Notes: a model not told the origin generated them from the letters alone. 64,000 nt of DNA from Scedosporium boydii (GCA_002221725.1 NJFT01000016.1:280345-344344), one strand, 5' to 3'. Shown: positions 15,010-27,585, counted from the stretch's first letter. Translations and numbers: made by a program.

Positions 15010-17022
15010 ATGGCGCCTGTAACCCCGTCCTCGGACTTTGTCCCTGGGACTGTTCATCTCGTTGATCTCGAGGGAACGATGCGCTCTCGCCATGCAGAAG
15101 GTGTCCGTCGAGACGTTGTTCTTATTCCGGCACCTTCATCGGACCCTGACGACCCCTTGAACTGGAGCCCCCGAAGAAAGAACTTGTTTCTCTTCTGTAT
15201 TTGCATGTAAGTGACCGTCAGCCCCAAGCCCCCTGCCACTGAAAGCCCATTTGCTCACCTCTCGTCCCGTTCAGCTACTGTCTCGCGGTCGGTATTGCAT
15301 CAGCGGCCATCTACTCCGTCCTTGTCCCAATATCGACGGCGACCGGACTGACCATCGAGACTCTCGTCTCCGGCACTGGCTACATGTTCTTGACTCTTGG
15401 ATGGGGCTGCTTGATCTGGCAACCCCTTGCTCAAAAGTTTGGAAAGCGCCCTGTCTATCTCCTCTCCCTCCTGGGTACCATGGTTAGTCTGCCATCACGG
15501 ATCTCTTAGACATACTCTGACCTCTTTTTGAACAGGCAATCATGATATGGGCTCCCCACGCCACCAGCAACGGCCAATGGATAGCCAACAAGGTGATCCA
15601 AGGCTTATTCGGCGCACCGATCGAATCTCTTTGTGAAATCTCTATTGCAGATGTTGTAAGTCTAGGTCCTGATAAGTTGACGTCCACGTCTCGATGATTG
15701 ACTGTACATAGTACTTTACTCACGAGAGAGGAACATACGTGGGGTTCTATGCTCTCTTCCTAGTTGGCAGCAATTTCTTGGCCCCAATTATGTCTGGATT
15801 CATCAACGATGGCCAGGGATGGGCATGGGTTCTGGTATGGTCGAATGAATGGAGGCTTCCAATGTTTGCTTGCGCTAACCCCTGGAACAGCATTGGTGTG
15901 CCATCTTCAACGGCGGCGGATTTCTGATTCTTTTCTTCCTGATGGAGGAAACCAATTTCAACCGCAAAGCCATTTTGGCTGTCGACGTAGATGAGGACAC
16001 GGAATCAAGTCCGCCACCCGTCGATCAACCATCACAGAACCAGTCCGATTCGGAAAAGGCGGCTGCTCAGGAGTACAGCATTTCCAACAACAACATAGAC
16101 ACCGCCGAGGGACAGTTTCGGCCGAGGACAAACCTGACATTCCTTCAGAAGATGAAGATTATCCGCCGCCAAGACCTCCAGAATGATGTGCCTCTGATGG
16201 GCATGCTGACGCGGCCATTCGTCTTCTTCTCGCTGCCCATCGTCGTGTTCTCCGGTTTCATGTACGGGGCGATTGTTTGCTATTTCAATGTTCTGAACGG
16301 CACGGCGTCTCTCATCCTGTCATCCCCTCCTTACAACTTTTCTGCCAGCATCGTTGGCCTTTCCTATGTATCCTGCCTCATCGGAGTGTTCTTCGGGTAC
16401 GTGTTTCTCTGATGACGAGATGTGGTAGAGTTACTGACGGACAAACAGCGTCGCCTATTCCGGACCTTTTGGTGACAAGTTTATTATCTGGAAAGCCCGC
16501 CGCAACAACGGCATCATGGAGCCCGAGTACCGATTGTGGCTCTATAGCTTGTTGCTCATTACGATCCCTGGCGCAATGCTCCTCTGGGGAGTCGGCGCGG
16601 CCCATACGGTCCATTGGTTTGGCCTAGTGTTTGCCATGGGCGTCTTGGCTGGGTCGGTGGCAATCGGATGCCAGTTGCCCATCAGCTACTGTATAGACTG
16701 TTACAAGGACCTCGGCGCTGATGCCATTGTCACCGTCATCATTATCAGAAACACGATGAGTTTTGCAGTGAGCTATGGGTGAGCTTTCCCTGACGTCTCC
16801 CCGATGCCAAAGAACGCTCCGCTAACCAATGCTGGTAGAATCACCCCCTGGGTAATGAACATGGGCTACCAGGATGCGTTCCTTCTTGCTGCTTTCACGG
16901 CCCTTGCTCAAACTGCCGTGTTCCTTGTATTTATCAAGTGGGGCCGTCAGATTCGCAAAGCTAGTGTTGATAGATACTTGAAGTATGTCCAGCAGGTGAA
17001 GGATGATGGGCTGCTGCATTAA
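15010..17022 (+). CDS. MFS transporter, DHA1 drug/H+ antiporter-like
   Basis: This is a predicted plasma-membrane carrier with twelve hydrophobic segments. Seven exons (15010-15206, 15275-15482, 15536-15655, 15712-15834, 15891-16396, 16449-16778, 16839-17022) encode 555 residues with all phases consistent and introns of 52-68 bp. The cytosolic N-terminus ends in [14 protein letters not shown], the hallmark of this fungal DHA1/HOL1-like group. The first helices follow at about residue 62. A long polar loop of roughly 90 residues, rich in Ser, Asn and Glu, separates helices 6 and 7. The second half begins around [16 protein letters not shown]. These carriers export drugs or move small metabolites; direction and substrate cannot be read here. 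The divergent promoter with the amidase and the same-strand Zn2Cys6 regulator downstream suggest co-regulation. Confidence 0.92.
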
Positions 17023-17805
17023 CATGGAGAGTCGTGGTGATATGGCCGAAACAGCCTCTTGTCTGAGGAATCGAGGCCACGAAACGAAGGAGTGAGGCGG
17101 ACCGGTTGTCTATGATTGGATAGCCATCTTAGTAGTCTTGAAACGTGGCGATTCCCTCCGTGCCACATCGTGAAGCTCCTTTGCCATCTGGAGACCAAGC
17201 CAACTGGATTTCCTCCTCTTGGACCAATATGTATCACTCTTCTCGTGCTAGCCCCCAACATGGTATGATCTGCCTGCGTAATCAAGATGCCCCAGAAGTG
17301 GACTCTTCCGCTCTTATTCAGACCAGCAACCCCAAGAGTGTTTGATAAGGGGGGAGTGCCAGCCGCCCTGTCTCTCGGCCCAACAAAGCCTGATTTCTGT
17401 TGACTCCAGGTGGATTTTAAAGCGAACGCAGCCATTGATGATATGGGGACACCTGCGGCCGCCAATGGGTTGATGACCGTCCATCCTCGAATTGCCAAAC
17501 GCACGCGGGCAATCTATGGTCTAATTTGCACAGTGCAGAGCGATTCAGATCTAGCTCCATTTCTGTCCACGCTACTCTGCAGTCTTGACCGTTCTTATCA
17601 TGTCCCAATGCTCCGGATCCCACCATCTCCAAGACTAATGGAGGCTAGATAGATAGCGCCAGTGCTTCCCCGCATTTTAACCATCGTGCTATCTCCTCCT
17701 CCTAACCGAGAGGACCAAACTTCATCCTCTTCACCCTCCCATGTTTATTTCTCAGGATAACACGCTCAAGCTTCGAAAGCAGCCGCCAAAGGAAGAGCCG
17801 CAACA
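17023..17805. other. Upstream region of the Zn2Cys6 regulator
   Basis: This is a 783-bp gap between two plus-strand genes, holding the carrier's 3' region and the regulator's promoter. Open frames of 60-160 codons occur on both strands but show no motif or exon structure. The last 100 bp before the ATG are rich in CT blocks, as in other fungal leaders. Confidence 0.5.
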
Positions 17806-19486
17806 ATGGGGAACCCGAGACTGAGGACCAAGACCGGGTGCTTCACATGTACGTCCCCATACTCTCGCTCCTCCGCAAGTCCTAACGCATCCCAGGCCGA
17901 AAGCGCCGAGTCAAGTGTGGCGAGGAGAGGCCATCCTGTCGCAATTGCTCTTCCCACAACCGGCATTGCACCTGGCCAACGCTGACTGATCTCTGTGACC
18001 GACGACATGGCCAACGAGGGCCCCGGCGCCATTCAGCATCCAGTCAAGGTAATGCTTCATCACCCAATGGCGAAGAATCCAGCTATGAGCTAGCTGTCCG
18101 GTACAAACATGCCTTCTTCACCATGGCGTTCACCACCGGGAGCGCTGCAACATTCTCCGAGATTGAGTTCAGGCTCTTCAACTACTATCTTGACGGCGAC
18201 GGCCTCTCGCCACGACTCGTTCTCCCAACATGGAACAAGTCCTCCTTTCAGGAATACCAAGGCGAGGTCGCCTCCATGATGCTACACTGCGAGTGCGTAA
18301 AGTACGCAGTCATGGCTGCCTGTGCTGCAACCCAATTCATACGATTCCAACAAAAACGGCACCAGGCGGTTGCGCTCGCGTGCTATTCGCGGGCCGTCGA
18401 GGAGGTGAATCAGGAGCTCAGCAGGGTACAGTCGGGCCAGACGGTTCCTGGGATCTCCCTGATTACCGCAGTCATTTATCTCTATGTCTACGATGTAGGT
18501 CATCACCGCAAATATGCCTTGTATCCCTTGGGTAGCAAACTAATGCCCAGCAGTTGTGGAGTCTAGACAACGTTGTCGATCCCCGAAAACACGTCGCTGG
18601 TGCTATGAAGCTACTCAGCGTTGTCTTCAGCAACGAGTCCCATCAGCCATTCACGTCGCGGGCCACTGGGAGACTTACGGTAGAGAGCATACTCTACCAG
18701 GCCTCCTTGCTGTCGATGAGGAGGCCCTTCACAGCCTATTTTCCTGTCGAAGGCCAATGGTTGGACCAGGTCGAATCCATGCTCAACTCAACCAGGACGA
18801 TAACAGCAACATCACGTACAGATTCGAGTCCAGTACTCGGTATGCCTCTATCACTATACCGCCTCATTCTCGACGTTCTGAACTTCCGCAACTGGCCTTC
18901 GCGACAAAGCGCTGACTCGTTGGCCCGGTTGAGAACGGAAATGGAGTTCTGGGAAGCTTTTGTATTCATGGACAGCAACACCGCCTCGTTGTCGCCAGAG
19001 GACGAAGGCTCCTCTTCCGAGACAACCATTCTATATGTTCTCGCGGCTTCGCTCTTCCTAGACTGGATCACCGAGGCTTCCACATCCGGATTGTGGGCTG
19101 CCAACGCCCCACCCCCTGGTGAAGTCATCTTTGGGAGTCGCAGGCCAGGAAAAGGCCCTTGGCAACTCAGCCAGGGGCTGGAGATTTTGCGTCGGCCCAA
19201 CGCTTCCAGCGCTTGGTGCCACGGCTTCCTGGGGCTTTGGCCAATTCTCATTTTCGGGTATGCCGTTTCTAGCGAGGGAGAGATGATGCTATTGCGGCAT
19301 TTGCTGCGCGACATCCTGCAACGTCTGACTTATGGGGAAGTACAACGGATTCTTGACGAGTTGGAAGATGTATGGAGTGTAAGGAAAACTCAAGTCGAGG
19401 AATGGGGTGAGCGAGGGGATGTTGATATACAGGAGTTGTTCTCCCCTAGGATGAGTGTTCAGGAAATGTGCTTGAGTGTACCATAG
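17806..19486 (+). CDS. Zn2Cys6 transcription factor with fungal-specific domain
   Basis: This is a pathway-type nuclear regulator. Three exons (17806-17848, 17896-18494, 18551-19486) encode 525 residues. The first exon is only 14 codons. Its 47-bp intron cuts through the zinc cluster, so the start and intron are fixed by the motif. The spliced N-terminus gives Cys-X2-Cys-X6-Cys-X6-Cys-X2-Cys-X6-Cys, with the basic stretch RKRRVK between the second and third cysteines. A Ser/Asn linker follows. From about residue 85, AFFTMAFTTGSAATFSE opens a regulatory domain of the Fungal_trans_2 type, which continues to the C-terminus. The gene lies 0.8 kb downstream of the MFS carrier on the same strand. 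Local regulators of this class often control neighbouring carriers and enzymes, so control of the amidase/MFS promoter is plausible but untested. Confidence 0.9.
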
Positions 19487-21716
19487 TTTTCCGTTGATGC
19501 AGTAGTGATGTATGTACGATCAGCTTGGGGTAGTGGTCAACACTCGCAGTTTTATGGCTTGCAAACAAGAACGCGCTCCTTTTCGTTTGCCACCCCGCCG
19601 TGTTCAGGAATGTCACTTTTGTTTATTTAGACTATGACCCCGAAACTAGGGGTAGGATAACTCTGAGTGCTTCCTAGTATACCTCTTATTCCTCCTAGGT
19701 TCAGACATTAGATCACGATCACGATCACAAGGGTTTTCCGAGACACATGCTCCCCCCCCCCCCCCGGTCGTGACTGCTAGCACTACTCTCAGGAAACTCC
19801 CCTACACACAGAAGCAATGGTCGTAAAAACGTTGTTGCACCGGTATATTCTCGACGACAGAAATGACATTGGAAACCAATTCTCACAAAAGAGAAACCAC
19901 GGAAGTGGCAATGGGCGTTACCGGGAAAAGATACCGATATCACTGTCATCAATTGTTGACTGCCTATATATATAAGCTCTATCCGGTCCTCTTCTAGTGC
20001 AGAAAAATATTAGGCGCGGTCTTCACGGTAATTCAGTCGTCCCAAGCACTACAGCCCCAGACTGACTGCTCTCTTGTTGTTTGCTTCGTTTCTTATTCAC
20101 CCAGCCGTTGCCCTCCCAAAGTCGCTGTTTCTGGGGCCAAAGTCCGGTTGGCATTTTTTGTCACCCTACCAACTTGCGAAGTAGACCGTAGCTCCGATTC
20201 CCCCTTCGGCAGCCGCACAGGGTGGGGGCCGCCTTAGACTAATCCTGTTGGGGCTCAAAGGCTCTCCCTTTTCCCCGGTTCACTTGGACCAAGTGGAGCA
20301 GAAGACTTACATCTATATCTTCGGGCATGGGCTGTTGGAGGCGGTCCGCAAAATGTCGCTAGCCGAGAAGGCGATAGTTGATTCCACCCATGCCACCCTC
20401 CCCGCACCCATGAACCAGACACTATCGGCGAGGTGCAGTTATATCGGACACTATACCCATTACTTGACCGCAAGATCTAAACCAGGCTTACATACATGGT
20501 GGACTTCAAACCGTATCGGGCTGTCTCCCATACGGGGCTGTTCTGTCAAAACATGATGCTTGTTGGGTCATCAGGGAGTTCTGCCGAATCGACTGAAGAG
20601 TTCCCCATAGGAAGTTCGGACAGTTGGCGAAAACCAAAATCTTTCTTAACTGGTCGTAGACCTCCACTATGCCGAAATAGTTCCTGCAATCGACTGTGGC
20701 CGGCTTTGCACTCGGGTTGGCCGGTCCGCTTAGCCAGTCGTTACTTATAGATCAACGATAATCTCAATGAGGAGGTTCAGGTTTGCATCCATTCTTACGC
20801 GGCCAGATGCTTCAGGACATTGCTGCAATTGGCAATTTACATCGAATTTAAAAGCCAAGTTCCGGGCCTTATAAGATAGCACCTACATCGTTTCCGCCGC
20901 TTGACCTTGATGCTGCACGTAAATTGTCTTGGCTCGAATACTGGTTACCTGAAGATGCTTCCTGTTATGATCCGAATAGGTCTCGCTAAGGTTCGTAGGG
21001 TTAGTGTCTTGTCGTGCCCGTTATGAAATAAGCGGGGCAGTCAAGTAGTTCTTCGTATTTATGATGTTTCATGAGGAGTGTCGTTGAACTTTGAATTGGC
21101 TACTGAAGAGGCTGGAAGACAAACCGATAGATGCATGGCGGGACTTATAGTTGTCATATCTTCACGTGACTTTCAATTTTATTGTGCCACGCTACACCGC
21201 CCACTCGTGACCTGCTCGTGGACATGTTGTGACACTTCCTGACAACAGCCTACAGCCCTGCCAGGTGTTGAGTAGAGATATGACGCTTGAGGTCGTTTCC
21301 ATGAAAGTTGGTTTCACACAGGCAACGTAGATTAGATGCTGACCATTGCTGCTTTACACCCCTGTGGGAGTTGTACCATGCAGCTGAGAATAACTTGGAA
21401 GGCTAATAGTTCAGAAAACAGGGACGAGCTGTTGGATTTTTCTCACCCAGCCTTTCGGGTCAGGAAAAGGTCCAGTTATATTCGCTTAAGTCCACATGCC
21501 TCTTAAATCCAGCCCAAACCACGGCCTCGGTCCCCACCAATATTCAAACATCCCACTCTTGTAATCTGTTGAGCTCACCCAAGTCGAAAGCTGGCCGCGC
21601 GGACTCTGCGCTTTTATTAAACGTCTTTTCCACCTTTCCGTCAAGATGATTACCTTTTAATTTATTTTCCTACATCCCCATTAAACTGTCCTAGATTTCG
21701 AATCTCGCACGCGGCC
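19487..21716. other. 2.2-kb region without a supportable gene
   Basis: No frame on either strand shows a domain or an exon chain. The stretch contains three GATCAC units in tandem (19711-19728), a C14 run (19752-19765), a TATATATATA tract near 19965 and a palindromic E-box TCACGTGA at 21172-21179, about 540 bp before the PAQR start. Sequence complexity is otherwise ordinary. I see no long terminal or inverted repeats that would mark a transposon. Confidence 0.55.
19752..19765. repeat. Homopolymer C14
   Basis: A run of 14 C lies shortly after three GATCAC units. It is a simple repeat likely to vary in length and prone to sequencing error. Confidence 0.9.
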
Positions 21717-22859
21717 ATGGATCCCAAGCGCCCCGAAGAAGAAGAAGACAACCCCTCGCTCCGGCGGCGCCGGCGGCGCTCCTCTGTGGCATCCATCTCC
21801 TCCGTCGTCTCCATAGCATCAGTCGCATCCGTAGCCGACTCCCTCATCGCGAAAGCAAAACACCTCGAAGCCGAAGTTGAGCGAGCCTTCCTTCTCTTCT
21901 GGGACGACCTCCCCGCCTGGCGCCGCGACAACTCCTACATCCTCCGCGGCTACCGCCCCTCGACGAACAGCTTCGCCGACTGCCTCGCTTCCCTGGGCTA
22001 CCTCCACAACGAGACCGTGAACATCTATTCGCACCTGCTCGGTGCCGTCGCATTCTTGTCGGGCGCGACGTTCCTTTATAATGTCATCGCGCCGAGGTAC
22101 GAGGCCGCCACGAGCTCGGACGTGCTTGTCTTCGCGTGCTTTTTCGCTGGCGCGGTTTGCTGTTTGGGCATGAGCGCTGCTTTTCATACGATTTCGAGCC
22201 ATTCGGAGGTTGTTGCGCGGGTGGGGAATAAGTTGGACTACTCGGGCATCATCTTTTTGATTGTTGGGAGCTATGTTCCTGCTCTATACTACGGCTTCTA
22301 TTGCGAGCCGAAGCTTATCACGCTTTATCTCGGGATTGTGAGTTTTTGCTGTGTTTGTTCCCTTCTAGGGATTAGTCGCTAACACGATGCTAGATGTGCA
22401 TACTCGGCCTGGGATGCGGCATCGTCTCCTGGCTCGATCGCTTCCGAACACCGAAATGGCGGCCCTGGCGAACGGCCATGTTTATCGCCTTGGGCACATC
22501 AGGCATCGTGCCCGTGATCCACGGACTGCAAAAGTACAGCTTCCAAGAGCTCGAAGACCGCATGAGCCTTAGCCTTGTCCTTCTTCACGGGCTCATGTAT
22601 ATTTTCGGTGCCGTTCTCTACGCAGTACGTTCGTGCCATGTGGAATAGGATCTGACTGATCTCGATTTTTGGACATGTCCGCTAACTAGGTTGATAGGTC
22701 CGGTGGCCCGAAAGGAGCTTCCCTGGCAAGTTTGATATCTGGGGCAGCTCGCATCAGCTCTTCCACTTTTTCGTATTGTTGGCCGCGGTTACCCATTTAT
22801 ACGGAATGAGCAAGGCCTTTGATTATCATCAGAGAGTCATGGGGAGGCAATGTCTATAG
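21717..22859 (+). CDS. PAQR / haemolysin III family membrane protein (Izh-like)
   Basis: This is a seven-helix membrane protein of the progestin/adiponectin receptor family; yeast members (Izh) affect zinc and lipid homeostasis. Three exons (21717-22337, 22394-22624, 22698-22859) encode 337 residues, close to Izh proteins. The cytosolic N-terminus has a Glu patch, an Arg run and a Ser-rich stretch. Then come the family landmarks LPAWRRDNSYILRGYRP and LGYLHNETVNIYSHLLG, followed by seven hydrophobic segments. The zinc-site residues are present: His157 in SAAFHTISSHS, Asp174 in KLDYSGI, and the pair His303 and His307 in SSHQLFHFF. The fold is related to ceramidases, so hydrolase activity toward sphingolipids is possible from family knowledge. 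Introns are 56 and 73 bp. The gene is convergent with the TFIIIC subunit gene, with 181 bp between stops. Confidence 0.93.
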
Positions 22860-23040
22860 ACATATACTAGACACGGCGGATTTTTCTTTTCTTTTCTTGT
22901 TTTGGTCCTTTTTTGAGAGATAATACTCGTGAAGGGAAATTTATATACATAGACGTGCTCATGATATCATAATTATAATATATAGAAGGTTGTTGGGAAT
23001 GAAAGACAAAGTTTTGCTTCCTCGAGCGTTGGATACCCGC

Positions 23041-25562
23041 TCACGTTTCACCCTTTGCCAAATCCATGACCCTCACAAGGCCAGATGCAGTCGCTATAGC
23101 CGCCCAGAATCCATGCTCCAGATTTGGATTCCACTCCATGACCATAATCCTCGTAAAAGGCTCGTGGTTGATCAAAGCCCTCGTGTCCTTACTCACGGGC
23201 TCGTCATCCCCACTCACCTCGGCCGCAGAGTTCTGTTCCTCGTCATCCACCTCCATCGGGCCGGCACCACCCTCCTCCCCGTCCTCATCCTCCTCCTGGT
23301 CGCCCTCTTCATCCTTCTTCATTTTCTTTTTCGGCGTCCTCGTTGCCTTCTTTTGCCCCGTATTCCGAATCGAGCGTCTCCGGTCTATCCTCCACACATT
23401 CGCCTCCTCCTCCCACCCCTGCAAAATCCTCACCGCGCCCCTCACCCCCTTAAACTTCTCCTCCGCGGCGGCCTCCTCCGACCCCGGCCCGTCAAACCTT
23501 TCCGCGGGGCGAAATTCATGTTCAAACACCTTTAGCTTCAACGGCCTATCCTGTCTCGACGCGAAAATCTTCTTCGACCCGTTGCAAGCCCACACCGAAC
23601 CGTCCCTAAGGCCGGTGAGAAGAAACGGGTGCGTGTACCCCGCCGCAAGACAGGTGAGCAGGCTAGGAGAATCGGCGACGCGGCGCACATGGGGGAAGTA
23701 CCGATGGTGCATGAAGCCTACTGACGTCTCCGTGACGGAACCCGAAGGGTAGCAGGATAGGAAACCCTGGAGGTGGTCGTGCCATTGGAGGAGGTTCGGC
23801 TGCGTCGTGATCGTGGTGCGGGTGAAGCCGGTGGTTTCGTAGGCTGGGCAGGTGAAATCGATTAAGGCGGGGAAACCGCTTACGGGGGAGGAGGCGACGA
23901 GGTATGGGCGGGAGGGGTAGCCGGTGGCGATGTCGACGATGTAGGTTGTGTGGATGGGGTGGCGGGAGAGAAGGACGAGGGGGTAGAGGGACCAGAGGGC
24001 TAGGGTGCCGTCGGTGTAGCCGACGACTATTCGGTTGGTGTTGACCCAGGCGAATGCGGTGGCTTCGACCCCGTCTTCGTCGGGGATGGATAGAGTAAAC
24101 ATTGGTGTTTCGACCTTGGCTGTTTGGATTATTAGTATCTGGAGCAGAGTGTGGAGTGAAAAGAAGGAAGGATATGAGTGGTGGTGCACTTACAGAATGT
24201 TGAGCGTTCCTTCGGCTTCACATTCTCAATTTCCAACACACGAACCTTGCCATCTCCCGTAAGGACACCAAGCAGGCCAAGAAGAGATTCATCAGCCGGC
24301 GCAACCGGGCACCACTTAATCCGCCTTGCCCTCCCCCAGTCAAACATCAAGGTCCTCAAGAGAATCGCAGGATCCGCCTTTGGTACCATGACATCGAACT
24401 TCCCCTTCTTCGCACTAAACTTCCAGAATTGAATAATGCCATGCTTCCGAGATCCCTTGTACGCGTCCTTCTCAGCCGTGTTGGGGTGATGTTGATCCGA
24501 ATGAGGCACGACGCAGAGGGCGAGAACTTGGTCGGTTTTATCAACGCGGGGCGCCCAGGCGAGAGAGAGGACGAGACCACCCACATCGAATATCCACCCT
24601 TTTGGTTGCTTGCCACCTCCGCGACTCGTGTTGCCGTCGATGGGGAGGTTGAGCTCGTTTAGAGAAATGGCTCTATTGGCGCCTCCGGGAAACGTGGCTT
24701 CCGTCTGCTCACCATAAGGACCTAGCAGTACCACGAGATTCCCTTCTGGCTTTACCAAATACGGCGCCATGCCGGCCTTACTCAATTTCACACACTTTTG
24801 GCGGTCTCTGATGTTCTCGTCCTTCCTGTACCTCTCTATCCACTCGCTCCACGCCTGCTGTTGCGAGGCCTCAAATCCAGGTGGCAGCCATGGCGTACGG
24901 ATTGGTATCGTAGAGTCGCCGTCTGTAGGCCGTTCGGGGAGTGTGTCGAGGCCGTACCACCGGTTGAGCATGTTGTAGGCCAACATGGTATGCGCCTCAT
25001 CGGGTCCATACATGTACTGGAAGATATGGGGTGTTTTGCGCTGACGCTTAAACGGGCCCTCGTAAGCGCGAGTGGTTTTCTTGGAAAATGGATATGGCTC
25101 AATTTCGTTGGGGTCGACATCTGCTTTTCCAGTCCTTTCTTCTGTTTTGCGGACACGAATTTCCGCCGACGCGTCGCTTTCGGCACTTGATTCTTCATCT
25201 TCATCTTGGTCCTCGATCGAGGCGCTTTCGTCCCCTTCGTCCCCCTCCTCTTCATCGTCTTCCTCCCGGTATTCTCCACCTTCGACCTCGCTTAATTCTT
25301 CTTCCTCCTCTTCGTCCTCTCCGCTAGCCGCCTCACTTCCGGCTTCCTCCTCACCCGATGCACCCGCACCCTCAGGATCAGCATCCTCTGGATCGTTTCC
25401 TGATTCTTCGACGGCCGCTCGCCGAGCGGAAGCATTCCTCTTTGGCTTCCTACTCTTGGGCATCAATGCCAACACCGTTACCTCTTCTTCAGGCTCAGAT
25501 TCGGGCTCGGCGCCTCCAGGGACCGGCCTCCTCAGCCTCGTTGAGCGTCGGAGAGGAGGCAT
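23041..25562 (-). CDS. TFIIIC WD-repeat subunit (Tfc6/Sfc6-like)
   Basis: This is probably a subunit of RNA polymerase III factor TFIIIC, the complex that recognises the B box of tRNA genes. Two exons (25562-24194, 24119-23041) encode 815 residues, joined by a 74-bp intron with a TACTAAT branch point. The first 30 residues are basic (RRSTRLRRPVPGG). Residues 60-150 form a long Glu/Asp-rich block. From about residue 180 the segment PYPFSKKTTRAYEGPFKRQR leads into a beta-propeller-like region with SLAWAP, IIQFWKF, RRIKWCP, KVRVLE, TLALW and MVMEWNP blades. A second acidic and Lys-rich linker lies near residues 690-745. This architecture fits fungal Tfc6/Sfc6. Other WD proteins with acidic N-termini cannot be excluded, so the subunit name is less secure than the WD fold. 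Confidence 0.75.
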
Positions 25563-26002
25563 GGTGGAAATGTGCGGAATTTACTTTCTTAGAGGGCGCT
25601 TGTGTTGCGTTGATTGGGGTTCTTGATGATAATAAACGGCATTCTCAACATCCTAGTTGGTCGAGAAATTGGGTTGTGAAGATGAGAGTTTCATGTGAGA
25701 TTGAGAGAGGGTGGACGAGGGTGCGTGAGCCGTGGAGAAATATTGCTGAAGTCAAGTGGTTCATGAGATCAATTAATTGATCAATCGATTGATTTTGGTG
25801 GGGGTCGACACCAGTGCCAGCGAAAAATAGTGTAGAGCAGCCTCACGTCGCTCCAAGCCGCTGACACTAACAGAGTTTGGTGCTTCAATTGATGGATGCG
25901 GATGCGACACACTGTCCAAGTGATGATAAACATTAGAAAAAAAATATTTGGGGAATATTTCCATGAAAATTGACGCCTCGAGCTCATGATCAATTGACTA
26001 TT
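25563..26002. other. Promoter of the TFIIIC subunit gene
   Basis: This 440-bp region is upstream of the TFIIIC gene and downstream of the TRAPPC12-like gene, both on the minus strand. It contains a small AT-rich imperfect palindrome around 25770-25795 built from ATCAATTAATTGAT and a related ATCGATTGAT. No coding signal is seen. Confidence 0.5.
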
Positions 26003-27585
26003 CTACAGCTTAAAGTCCGCATTCGATCTCTCCCATCCCCTCTCGGACTCTTCCATCGAAGCAACCTTCTCCGCCAACCTCAACTTGAGGCCCTTCTTGT
26101 TTCGTTCCGTGCACAGCTCATAGATGGTCGACAGATTTTGCAGAAGTGTGTGCGAAGAGAATCCTTGTTGTACTAGATCCTCGAGCAAGATCCTTGCCTA
26201 CGGTGACTTCAGTTAGCATGTGCCAGAGCAGCGGATAATAGGAACAAAGCAAGCATACCTCTGACATCTTTCCCATGTATAAGAGGCAAACGGCCATGTT
26301 CATGCCAACCATTTCATCTCCCTTCTCTTCATCTTCGTTGATCGCCCGCCACTTATCCAGCGCCGCTTCGAACTCCCCATCCGCCATGTCCGCGAGAGCA
26401 AGGACGACCTTCTCGCCCACTTTCGCCGATGACTCGCTCCTAGAGATCACTCGCCTTGCCTCGTCGGCATTTCCAATGTGGAGCCATAGCAACGCCCTAG
26501 AAAGCGCCACTTTGCCATCCCCGCGATCCTTCAAAGTAGAGAGCTGATACGCCGCGCCGGATAAATCATCCATCTCGATGAGCGCACCGGCGATTTTAAT
26601 CCCCACGGTATGTAGCCTGTCCTTCCACAGCTCCCTTGCCGAATTATCATGAGCAGCCTTGGCCCTAGCGATATTGTCTCGCGCTTCACGGGCGAGGTCG
26701 TGGAAACTCATGACGGCCCTCCGCGGATCGCCAAACCCGAGGGCTTGAAGCCTCACGTTCAACACGCGAAGGTCCCACGGTACCAGGTGCTCGCCAGTCA
26801 GTTCGTCAATGTACAACATGGGATTGTTCATGTCCTCGAACGCCTTGACCTCCTGCGCCGCCTGAGGCATGGCATCAATAAGCGTTAGACATGATAGCCG
26901 TATATAAAGAAGGTTGAAGATTTTCTTGTGGTCGGTGGGATCTATCCTCGGAGCCCCAGGCGACGCCGATGTGAGCTCTTGGACTGCTGCTATGGCGGCG
27001 GCGCGATAGAACCCCTTGGCTAGTAACTCCTCCAAAGGGGTATCTGGGCTAGGCTGTTTGGGTGAGTTGCGGAAGGCAAGGGGGACGTTGAGAGGAGTGA
27101 GCGGGTGGTATATCTCCGGGCGGAGAAGGAAACTAAAGTCCCTCACGGTGGAGTCTTTCTGCTCCTGCATTATCGGAACTGGAGAGTTGACGCCAGATCG
27201 AGGAAGTGGTGATCCCTGTCTCGATAACGAAGTGCGATCCCGAGCTATTCTTATTGCTGGGGACTGTGGACGTGGGGTAGATAAAGGTGAGCTTTATGGA
27301 GCAGTTAGATCTTGGATTTGCCGATGAAAATTAGAAAGAAATAATCTCGAAAAAAATGTTCTTACTCTTCAAGATCTAAAGGACCCTTGGTCGATGATCT
27401 TGGCCTCGCTGGAGATACGTTTTGACTCCGATTAGTTTGACTATCTCGAGTTTGTGTAGCCCCTCACCATCAGGACAGCGCGGCGACGCATGACTCCCAG
27501 TTTGGAGTTCTATGTAATACATACCCTTCGTGACGGACTTGTTCCTGGAATGCCCATGGCTTCCTAACCTCGGTGAACCCTCCAT
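26003..27585 (-). CDS. TRAPPC12-like trafficking protein (TPR)
   Basis: This is a helical-repeat protein resembling the fungal TRAPP complex subunit 12, which works in vesicle tethering and autophagy-linked traffic. The model has four exons (27585-27525, 27444-27366, 27291-26259, 26197-26003) and encodes 455 residues. The first two exons are short and were found by splice chaining. They join as HSRNKSVTK, then DSQTNRSQNV, then STKGPLDLEDSPLSTPRP, a Ser/Pro-rich disordered N-terminus. The core begins at RDFSFLLRPEIYHPLTPLNV, the best family landmark, and continues as TPR-like helices to about residue 440. Introns are 80, 74 and 61 bp, all in phase. If translation began at the ATG in exon 3 (27170), the protein would be 368 residues. 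I prefer the longer form because the spliced N-terminus stays open and resembles relatives. Confidence 0.8.

Noticed and set aside
14797..20729. Shared 15-mer around GGTTGGCCGGTCCG in two distant intergenic regions
   Set aside because: One or two 15-base matches are expected by chance in 64 kb, so the pair is not evidence of a dispersed element.
19487..21716. Relic transposon
   Set aside because: I looked for terminal repeats, transposase or reverse-transcriptase motifs and marked AT enrichment as left by RIP, and saw none.
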